Assembly: GCF_008831285.2 (NCBI RefSeq)
Contig: NC_045139.1
Span: 7,348,204 to 7,412,203 of the forward strand
Origin: Nymphaea colorata
Lineage: Eukaryota; Streptophyta; Magnoliopsida; Nymphaeales; Nymphaeaceae
Direction of reading: 5' to 3'
Length of the DNA: 64,000 nt
Below are positions 49,885 through 61,793 of this stretch, one piece after another; the first letter of the stretch is position 1, and the number at the start of each line of letters is the position of its first letter. The notes under the pieces are model-generated. The model made no database searches and had not been told where the DNA came from. It was given only the letters and a program-made list of their open reading frames with translations. The translations under genes were made by a program, and so were the position numbers.

Positions 49885-51820
49885 ATGATAAGTAAGCAAG
49901 ATGGGGGAGCTAATGAGACTGTACAGAAAAGTTCGTTTTTGTACTCAATGGAGGTTAAAGAGGATGTTAAACAAGAAAGATGCAATTCCGCCCATATAAA
50001 ACCTCCAAAAGAAAAAGAAGAGAAGATCAATTATCAAACTGATTGGATAATTGATTCTGGATGCTCAAATCATATGACTGGTGATGAAAACAAGTTTGTA
50101 AGTCTAAAAGAATATGATGGAAATCGAGTTGTTGTTACTGCTAACAACACAAAGCTCCCAGTGGCACATATTGGAGAAGCAGAGATTATAGCCAACTTCG
50201 GTAAAGACCGGATTTTACGGAACGTTTACCATGTTCTAGGAATGACAAAGAATTTGTTGTCTGTGCCACAACTTACAGCTTTAGGGCACTATGTTGTGTT
50301 CGGCCCAAATGATGTAAAAGTTTATAAGGATGCAGATGTTCAAGGAACTCCCATGTTTGAAGGAAGGAAAGTTGAGTCAATATATGTCTTGTCAGCAGAA
50401 ACAGCATATATTGACAAAGCAAAGAAGCATGACACTGCAGATATCTGGCATGAGAGACTCGCTCATGTTGGATACAACAAACTTCGGGAGATGTCTAATA
50501 AGGGACAGTTGATTGGTCTGCCCAAGCTTGAGGTACGAACAGATAAAGTATGCCCAGGATGTCAGTATGGAAAGGCGCACAGGAGGCCATACAAAGAATC
50601 AAAATATAGAGCTAAAGCGCCATTCGAACTTGTGCATTCAGATGTATTCGGCAAAGTACCAGACCCATTAGTTGGAGGTAAGTGGTATTTTATCACTTTT
50701 ATTGATGATTTTTCGAGATATACTTGGGTCTATTTTATGAAAGAAAAGTCTGAAGCACTTGAAAAATTTAAGGAGTTTCACCAGATGGTGAAAAAAGAAC
50801 TTGGGCATAGAATTCGGTGTCTACGAACTGATAATGGTGGCGAATATACATCAGACATGTTTATGACATACTTGAGGCAGCATGGTATTCGTAGGCAATT
50901 CACATGTGCCTATACGCCACAACAAAATGGAGTGGCAGAAAGAAAAAATCGTCACATAGCAGAAACATGTCGAAGCATGATGCATGCAAAGAACATGCCA
51001 CCAAGATTTTGGGCCGAGTGTGTCAGCACCGCTGTACACGTAATCAATCGATTACCAATGCCGAGATTTAATTTTAAGTCTCCATATGAAATGCTACATA
51101 AAAAGAAACCATCTGTGAGTTATTTTAGAGTATTTGGTTGTGTTTGTTATGTTTTTATATCTGAGCAGCACAGGACTAAGTTCGACAAAAAGGCACAGAG
51201 GTGTGTCTTTGTTGGATATGACCCATATCGGAAAGGATGGAGATGCGCTAATCCTAGCACTGGACAAGTCTATGTCTCTCGCAACATCATTTTCGATGAA
51301 GCATCATCGTGGTGGTCAGAAGAGAAGAAGACGCTTCCAGACTCTTCAGTTCTTGAGAGAGATGTTCAAAATAAAATACAATTTGAGATAAATCAAGGAG
51401 AGCCTGAGCTTGAAGATACAGAAGCAAGACGACCTGATAAACAGGTCCAAATGTCTGAACATAGTTCAAGACAAGAAGGACGAGCAGATCCATGGAGAAC
51501 AGGAGTAAGTCCAATCCAACAAAAAACTGCAGAAGAAGAAAGACCATCACAACTTGAAGAGCCAGAAGAAGCACCAATAGCACTAAGAAGATCAACAAGA
51601 ATACGAAAACCAAATCCAAAATATACAGATGCAGACTGTGCTATCATGGAGGAGATCGACCCAGCTTCTTTTGAAGAAGCAAAAGATGTTGAAAAATGGC
51701 ATGCAGCATTGGAGCGTAACGAGACTCGAGAACTCATACGAAAAGCTTACCAGTGCAAACATTTACCAAGCTTGAAGAATGTTAAGAGTCATGAGTCGAG
51801 AGTCGGTAATGAGGGGGAGA
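49885..51820 (+). pseudogene. pol: TE2 protease and integrase, no RT
   Basis: Open from ATG 49885. It contains protease motif IIDSGCSNHMTG (about 50,050), the GAG-pre-integrase zinc region (WHERLAHVGY...CPGCQYGKAH), the integrase core (HSDVFG, LRTDNGGEY, NGVAERKNR) and a C-terminal ALRRSTRIRKP segment. Then KWHAALERN would normally lead into RT, but the frame reaches the polypurine tract within about 35 codons. No QLDVKNAFL, YVDD or RNase H motifs exist. The frame runs into the LTR and stops at 51937-51939. Gag is offset by one frame. Confidence 0.92.
51811..51820 (+). other. TE2 polypurine tract
   Basis: GAGGGGGAGA, one base before the 3' LTR. Confidence 0.8.
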
Positions 51821-51821
51821 T

Positions 51822-52463
51822 TGAAAAGAGTCATCACCGACTCTTGAGAAGGGTCGAGAAGACCCAAGAGGCTACAAGCCTCTTCCGTTTTTTTTGTAAG
51901 TCGGTGGAAGTCTCCTCTCTTAAGTCGGTGCTTGTATAGTCGGTGAAAAGAAAAATAATTAAAAAAGAAAAAATGGAAAACAGTGGAAGCTTCATCCACC
52001 GACCTCCTCTCCCTATAAATAGGGATGGAGGGCATAGCGTGTGTGCATGAAAAGTGAGTTGCTCACTTGGTGAGCTTGAGCGTAGTGTGTGAAAAAGTGT
52101 GTGTGAGTCTTAGTCTATGTGCTCACTTTGTGAGCTTGTGAGGTGTGTGAGTTGGGTGTGCTCTATTTGTGAGCTTGTGAGTGTTACCTCGTGTGTTCAC
52201 TTCGTGAGCTCAAGTGTTGCAGTTTCAAGTGTGCGCTGCAAGAGCGTTGGGTGTGTTAGCTCACTGCGTGAGTCGATGTGAGTTTTCTTAAGTCCTCTTT
52301 TGTAATATCCAGTTTGATGAATAAATAGTTTGCTTGTTCAAGTATACTTTGCCAAGTTATTATTGAGTATCAGTTTGGACGTCGAGACTCTGTTGGATTT
52401 TCTCCGTATAAATTCGAGTTTGTAGCTGAGTTATATTTAGGGTCCGCATTACGTTTTCCTACA
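51822..52463 (+). repeat. TE2 3' LTR
   Basis: 642 bp. It has an extra G near 51,927 and an extra ten bases (AACAGTGGAA-like) near 51,979 compared with the 5' LTR. TSD CATAA follows at 52464-52468. Confidence 0.95.
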
Positions 52464-52686
52464 CATAAAGCCTTCCCTCTTCGCTCCCACAGCAGAGAAG
52501 TACGCAGGGTGGTGCCTGCGCTGGGTGGGGCACGACGCCGTCTGTGTTCCTTACTGGACTCACTCCGTCCAATCGCTTGCTGCTCGCTTTCTGCCTGATG
52601 CCTTTCTAGATTGGTGGTTCCTTCGCTACTTTCTTGTCGTACGAGAGAAGGCCATGAAGAAGCGGCTCTCCTCCAAGGAATCCTGA

Positions 52687-56159
<3,473 letters not shown>

Positions 56160-56911
56160 CTGTCGTGTTGAAGACGGCTTTGATAGTTGAGGCGGAACCG
56201 CTGGCTAATTATTATTGAAAGGAAAAAAAATCCCACTATACCAATTGTTCCTCTCAGGCGACTTCTTTTAAAGAAGCCATTTCTTTATCTAGCTACATCA
56301 CCTGGTCCCTTAAATGTTCAGTGCTGACAAAGTACAAAGAAAATTTAATTAGATTTTTTGTAACTTTTTAGTATCAATTTTTTATCTTTCTAAAAAGATT
56401 TTCTTTGTTTATTGACCAAGGATATTTTGGTCATTTTATACCCTAGTGCACAACTCCAAGGGTGCATGTAACCAGGCTTCAGAACTAAGAGCAAGATACT
56501 GGTTATGTAACAGAGAGTTCATCGTTATTTCCGGTTGCCTTATGTTCCTGCTATTTGTGGCGCTATTTGTGACGCGCTTTCATCAATTTCCCTTCGCAGT
56601 AACGTGGTTGAAATCGCCTTGGCCTTGGAGGCAGAATCCTTGGCTAATTATTAATGACGGCATTTAAAATTCCTCTACCAACTGTACCTTTCACACGGTT
56701 TCTTTTGTAAGGAAACCACTGTATATCTAACTACATCACCTAGTCGATCCTCTAAATGTTCAGAGTTGTCAAAGTACATAGAAAATTAAATAAATTTAAA
56801 GCGAACTAAAGTGGCGGAGCATAAGCTTGAGCGAAATACTGGTTATATAACAGAGACTTCGTCATTAGTTCAAGTTGCCTTCTGTTGCACATCAATTTCC
56901 TTAGAAACCAG

Positions 56912-57010
56912 AATGGTGTTGCAAATATTGCTCATTTTTTGCACTATTCTCGGCCTTCTGCACATTTGCTGAGCTCTTATGGAGTTTGTAAGGCAGGCGA
57001 AGCCACTCCT
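56912..57010 (+). pseudogene. KCR exon-1 fragment 1
   Basis: The ATG at 56912 opens a KCR-E-like N-terminus (TILGLLHIC, then TGA, then ALMEFV). Only the membrane-anchor part remains. The premature TGA replaces an arginine codon of KCR-E. Clearly dead. Confidence 0.75.
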
Positions 57011-57399
57011 TTCTACTTTGCCCTTAGGGTAATGCTGCTTCGGGATTTTGGTAGTCTTAATAACCAAATCTAATATATTCTTGAGACGTGCTTTTTTTTC
57101 AGTTTCTTTTTCCATCTCAAAAACGTGGTGGAAAGGTTGGTGAGGAAGAACTACATGTTAATTCTTAATGTAGGAAAGGAAATCCCTCTCTCTACCTACT
57201 GTACGTTTCAGGTTTTCGCGCCATTTCTTTTAATGACTACTGCAGGACTAGCTACATCACCTAGTCCCTTAAATGTTCATAGCTGTCAAAGCACAAAGAA
57301 AATTAAATAAATTCAAAGCGCACTAAAGTGGTGGTGGTCCGATATTGGTTATGTAACAGAGAGTTCGTCATTTCTTTTGGTTGCGTTGTATTGCTCATC

Positions 57400-57505
57400 A
57401 ATTTCCTTAGAAACCAAGTTGCTCATTCTTTCCACTATTCTTGGCCTTCTGCACATTTGCTGGGCTCTTATGGAGTTTGCAAGGTGGGCTTGGGAGTCTT
57501 TTAGA
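57400..57505 (+). pseudogene. KCR exon-1 fragment 2
   Basis: Encodes LSTILGLLHICWALMEFA followed by RWAWESF, matching the KCR-E anchor and WVWASF segment, then ends. No start codon and nothing downstream. Confidence 0.75.
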
Positions 57506-57600
57506 TGCGAAGTCACCCTTTTATGCTTATCTTTTAATATTTAGGGCTGCTTCGAGATTTCAGTGATGATTTTATGATACATCTTTTAACTCGATTATTA

Positions 57601-58891
57601 TTCATGTCACTATTTACAATATAAAAGAATAATGCCCACAAAAATCAAATTAAGAACGTGTTGAAAAATAGGACTCATATCCAGCGCTACCCTTTGATCG
57701 ATGGTGTCGTTATCTGCAATCAGTGGGGAGCTCAGGCTTGATAATTGGCCATAAAACAAGACGAAAATGACTAGAGCAAATAGAAGCATCAAAGAAGGAA
57801 ACGACACGTTTGAGAAATTTGGAAAATCTTTCATAGGAAGAACATGAAAAAGTGGGGGGTTAACGGGAATTTGATAAGAGATTTCTGTAACACAATGAGA
57901 TCTACAATATACATGAAATCTGTCTAATCACAACCAGTCTCGTGAATTACAAAAAGATTTCAGCAACGTTAGAAAACAGATTGCGTTACGGATACATAGC
58001 CACGGGAACACTTTTATAACATGGGGCGCTTGTTGTGCCATAAAAACATGACCAAGTCAATACTTCGACAATGTAGGAAATGTTGTCGTATAGAGAGAAA
58101 GCTATGCCCAACTATGACGCAATTTCCTTGTGTGTTGAGTGAAGCGCCATGAGTAGAGAGAAAAACCTATTGATGTCTTTCTAATCTTATCAACTTTGGG
58201 ATCTTCCCCAAACAAAACCATTTGATTAGTCTTATGGTGGCTCAACTCATGTTTAGAGAAGTTCAATGCAAGTTAAGGACTTCATTATATCCTATTTGAA
58301 TCAGATATTCAACCGAATCACTCCGAAAAAATCGGATCTAGAACAAAATTAATATTTATTAAAAAATTAGATTGGATTAAGATTTAAGGAATGACATCCA
58401 GTCAATTCAAATATGCATAAATATCTAATTGGATTCAAATTGAATTTAGTTTTAAATAAAAAACATATTTTGAATGCTCTTATATTTTGAAAATTGGCTA
58501 GATTCAGTTCAAAATGTAGATTCGGATTCAGACATGAATGTAAAGATATGATTGAGATCAAATTCAGATTATGAAATCAGATTTCAAATTCAGATTCAGG
58601 TATAATTTTTCTTCATTCGTATTCGAATCATAGTATTTGAATATCCAAAAAAATAGATATAGTTAAAATTATATTTGATTGGAAGCTCTGAATATCTAAA
58701 AATACATATATTGTTAAAAGTATATTTGGTTCAAATCTGATCTGTTTGACTTCCCTAACACAAACTATCATGTAACACAAACTATCATGGATCCAATCGA
58801 CAACCCAATGTGGGGCACTAATTGCAACAAGACTAATTTAGTCATCTATCATACAGGAAAGCAAATTAAAGCAGATGGAACAGATGGAGAT
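57601..58891. other. Outer right arm
   Basis: Mirror of 18,094-19,400, with no gene recognised. GAATC-rich repeat at 58,270-58,740. Confidence 0.55.
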
Positions 58892-59419
58892 ATAAGGCCC
58901 AATGATGCATAATACGAATTCAAATCCTTGTAGCAAGTCCGTTGACCAACGCAGTGGATATCAACTATTCCCTTGCATGAGACATGCACAGTCACCAAAT
59001 CACCATTATGAACATCAATTATATACATTATTGGTACGAAGGCAATGACGTCATCATCCAGGCGAACAGCAAGTGCGTGGACCAGGACGTGAGGGGCGGG
59101 GCTTGTATTAATAAAGGTTTTTACTTCAACATTTTCATCTCAGTTAAGACTTAAGACATCTATGGTTTGCACTTGGTGTTGATCTGAACACGAGCTTAGT
59201 TTGGCCCTATGAATTGTGGCGTTATGTTTGAGAGTTCCGGATTTGGGCCACAGATGAAAGTGGAAGTCCAAGGCAAAGTGATAGAAATTGGTCACTAACA
59301 GTTTATTTAAAGAAAAGAAAAAGAATCGGTTAAAAAGGTTGTAAAACAACAATTCGGGGTCAAACATCTTCTTCATTTGCTAATTTGTGGCTAAGATTAA
59401 GACGCGCATCAGTAGCTAG
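58892..59419. other. DNA between the right arm and TE3
   Basis: Unique here, with no gene or repeat recognised. GCTAG at 59415-59419 would be the TE3 target duplication, but its partner lies outside the window. Confidence 0.5.
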
Positions 59420-59888
59420 TGTTAAGAATCATGGAAGAATAATAGAAAATAAAATCAAGACTCAAATTTTAACGTGGTACGGCATCAAAGCCTACGTCCA
59501 CGAAAACAGAGGAAGCTCTGTTTTTTGTCTCTCTTTCATAAATTCTCACAAACATATAACGTGGGATTCATCTCCTTATATGGATTACAGCCCCTTCTAT
59601 CAAAACAGAACCCAACGACCAAAAGATCCCTGGAAATCAGGGAATTACATAAAACAAGGCAACAACATTTATCAAGAAAGGAAAGACGAGATTGGCAGAA
59701 TAAGATTGATGCCAATCTCGTTTTGATATCAACATTAACCGTTGAGGATTTCTTTCCAAAGAATAAGAATGATGTCAATCTCGTTTTGATGTCAACATTA
59801 ACCGTTGAGGATTTCTTTCCAAAGAATTTGCTGAAGATTTCTTTTCATGGTAGAGACGATGACAGGCTTCCTTCAAGATGCGCTAACA
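59420..59888 (-). repeat. TE3 3' LTR
   Basis: 469 bp, with ends TGTTAGCG and TTCTTAACA on the element strand. Contains an internal 63-bp tandem duplication (59708-59770 and 59771-59828). The second LTR is not in the window, so the boundary rests on TG...CA ends and the adjoining polypurine tract. Confidence 0.85.
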
Positions 59889-59899
59889 AACTCCCCCTC
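59889..59899 (-). other. TE3 polypurine tract
   Basis: GAGGGGGAGTT on the element strand, next to the 3' LTR and overlapping the pol stop codon (59898-59900). Confidence 0.8.
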
Positions 59900-61793
59900 A
59901 AGTTGGTAGGCAGACATCAGTCTGCCCCAACTTGTCCATAATCGTCATATGCCTTTCTTTCCCCAAACTTTTTGTGAAGATGTCAGCTAGTTGGTATTCA
60001 CTTTTGACGTGAGAAGTTGTGATGGTGCCATCTTGGATTTTTTTTCGAACAAAATGGCAGTCAACTTCGATATGTTTGGTTCGTTCATGAAATACGGGGT
60101 TCGCGCCAATATGAATAGCAGCCATGTTGTCACACTTAAGTTCCATGGGAGAGTCAATTTCAACCTTCATGTCCTTAAGAAGGGACTTAAGCCAAATTAA
60201 TTCACATGTACATATAGCCATGGCGCGGTATTCAGCCTCAGCACTGGATCGAGCTACAACGGCTTGCTTTTTACTTCGCCAAGTGATCAAGTTTCTTCCA
60301 ATAAATGTACAGAAGCCTGATGTTGATCGTCTGTCATTTGGGTCTCCAGCCCAATCTGCATCACAATAGCCAAGAAGATGATGAGGTTGATCTCGTCGCA
60401 TTAGAATTCCCTTTCCTGGTGTCCCCTTTAGATACCTAAGGATCCGATGAGCTGCTTCAACATGATGGGATCTTGGCTGGTGCATGAATTGGCTAATTAC
60501 ACTAACAGCATACATGATGTCAGGCCGTGTGACAGTCAAATATATAAGTTTTCCAACTAGTTTTTGAAAACTTTCTTTGTTTTTGACAATATCACCATCT
60601 TCTTTCCTTAGTTTGCAGTTCATCTCAAGAGGGGTATTTGCAGGCTTGGCTCCAAGATATCCGGTGTCTTTCAGTAGATCAATTATGTATTTGCGTTGAC
60701 ATATAAAAACTCCTTTGTCTGAGTGAGCCACTTCTATTCCAAGGAAGTACCGCAAGAGACCAAGGTCTTTGATTTCAAACTCACTATTTAAAAATTTCTT
60801 TATAGACTGCATGATCTCATAATCATCTCCAGTAATAATAATATCATCCACGTACACTAGGAAGATGGTTACCTTGGTTTTTCTAGTGAATGTGAACATG
60901 GTGTAATCGACCGAACTTTGCTGAAATCCATACTTGATGAGTGCTGTCCTTAAACGAGCGAACCAGGTACGAGATGATTGCTTTAATCCATAGGGAGCTT
61001 TCCTTAGTTTGCAAACCTGTCCAGGTTGGCAGTTAATTCCATGGGGGGCTTTCATGTAGACTTCTTCTTCTAATTCGCCATGGAGAAAAGCATTTTTTAC
61101 GTCAAGTTGAAGGAGTTTCCATCTTTTTGTAGAGGCGACTGCAAGAAGCGTCCTAACCGTGTTCATCTTTGCGACTGGTGCAAAAGTTTCATTGTAATCG
61201 ATTCCTTCTGTCTGAGTAAAGCCCTTTGCAACGAGGCGCGCCTTATATCGCTCCACTTCTCCATTGCTCTTGAACTTTATTTTGTAGATCCATTGGCATC
61301 CTACCAATTTTTTTCCATCTGGTAGAGGAACAAGATCCCAAGTATGATTCTTTTCAAGTGCCTTGATTTCTTCTCCCATGGCTGCCCTCCATCGTAAATC
61401 TGCATTCGCTTCATTAAAGTTTCTTGGCTCTTGATGCCCATAAGTTGCAAAGATATATGACTTGTAGTTGTGAGAGAGAGCTTCAAATGAGAGATAACTT
61501 TGTATTGAATGAATATTATCAGCAGATAAGTAAGTATAGTAATCACTTAACTTGGATGGAGGCCGAGTTACTCTAGAAGAACGTCTTAGATCTGTTTGAG
61601 GTTCGACGATGGTGGTGGCTTCGCCTTCTTCCAAAGTAGTACTTTCAGGGCTGTTGTTGTCATTGGGAAAGTGGGTCGTCCCTGTTTGACTAGGAGATGT
61701 TTGATTCTCGAAAATGTCTGCCAGGGGTCGAGGAACATCTTCAGCACTGTTTTCAGCAGAATTTTTATTATTTCCCCCCCCCCCTGTATGCAA
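59898..61793 (-). CDS. pol: TE3 reverse transcriptase and RNase H
   Basis: Open frame of about 630 codons. After a hydrophilic linker (RRSSRVTRPPSK) comes RT: KARLVAKGFTQ, QLDVKNAFLHG, GLKQSSRTWF and YVDD at 60843-60854. RNase H follows: GYCDADWAG, RSSAEAEYRA, CDNMAAI and TKHIEVD. It stops at 59898-59900. It is the downstream half of the gag-pol polyprotein and is joined to the upstream half only through a frame change in the G11 run. The GLKQ segment reads KAPYGLKQ where KALYGLKQ is usual, a mild change. Confidence 0.95.
   Translation of the reverse strand: MHTGGGGNNKNSAENSAEDVPRPLADIFENQTSPSQTGTTHFPNDNNSPESTTLEEGEATTIVEPQTDLRRSSRVTRPPSKLSDYYTYLSADNIHSIQSYLSFEALSHNYKSYIFATYGHQEPRNFNEANADLRWRAAMGEEIKALEKNHTWDLVPLPDGKKLVGCQWIYKIKFKSNGEVERYKARLVAKGFTQTEGIDYNETFAPVAKMNTVRTLLAVASTKRWKLLQLDVKNAFLHGELEEEVYMKAPHGINCQPGQVCKLRKAPYGLKQSSRTWFARLRTALIKYGFQQSSVDYTMFTFTRKTKVTIFLVYVDDIIITGDDYEIMQSIKKFLNSEFEIKDLGLLRYFLGIEVAHSDKGVFICQRKYIIDLLKDTGYLGAKPANTPLEMNCKLRKEDGDIVKNKESFQKLVGKLIYLTVTRPDIMYAVSVISQFMHQPRSHHVEAAHRILRYLKGTPGKGILMRRDQPHHLLGYCDADWAGDPNDRRSTSGFCTFIGRNLITWRSKKQAVVARSSAEAEYRAMAICTCELIWLKSLLKDMKVEIDSPMELKCDNMAAIHIGANPVFHERTKHIEVDCHFVRKKIQDGTITTSHVKSEYQLADIFTKSLGKERHMTIMDKLGQTDVCLPT

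Larger units (their letters stand above)
48358..52463 (+). mobile_element. TE2: Copia element lacking RT and RNase H, inserted in KCR-D exon 3
   Basis: 4.1 kb, TG...CA LTRs (631 and 642 bp), PBS, gag with CCHC knuckle, protease, integrase, polypurine tract and five-base TSD. After the integrase C-terminal region the sequence passes almost directly to the polypurine tract, with no RT_2 or RNase H motifs, so it is an internal deletion derivative. Gag has two premature stops and is out of frame with pol. LTRs differ by about ten substitutions and two indels by eye. Any movement would have depended on another element's RT. Confidence 0.95.
46500..52686 (+). pseudogene. KCR-D: broken KCR copy carrying TE2 in exon 3
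   Basis: Inverted twin of KCR-A. Exon 1 starts at ATG 46500 (MEFRFLLTLL) and keeps the anchor and TGPTDGIG. A three-base deletion changes LVLVGRNP to LVLRQNP. Homology ends after CDFAED (about 46,817), replaced by unrelated sequence with a stop at 46,850, so NNVG, Ser and Tyr-Lys are lost. Exon 2 (47840-47909) is intact with AG/GT borders. Exon 3 starts at 48321, is split by TE2 after AACATAA (48357), and resumes at 52469 to the TGA at 52684-52686 with no other break. Entering TE2 the frame stops within about eleven codons. It cannot encode a working reductase. Confidence 0.88.
56160..57600 (+). repeat. Tandem array of about three units carrying KCR 5' fragments
   Basis: Three related units begin near 56,160, 56,600 and 57,110. 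Each contains ACTACATCACCTAGTC-like and TAAATGTTCA-like blocks and the phrase TGGTTAT(G/A)TAACAGAGA. Units 2 and 3 include translatable fragments of a KCR first exon. The left arm has a single related block at 19,474-19,735. Confidence 0.8.

Noticed and set aside
59898-61793. TE3 downstream frame as an independent gene starting at MHTGGGG
   Set aside because: The domain order continues directly from the upstream frame, so it is the second half of gag-pol split at the G11 run.
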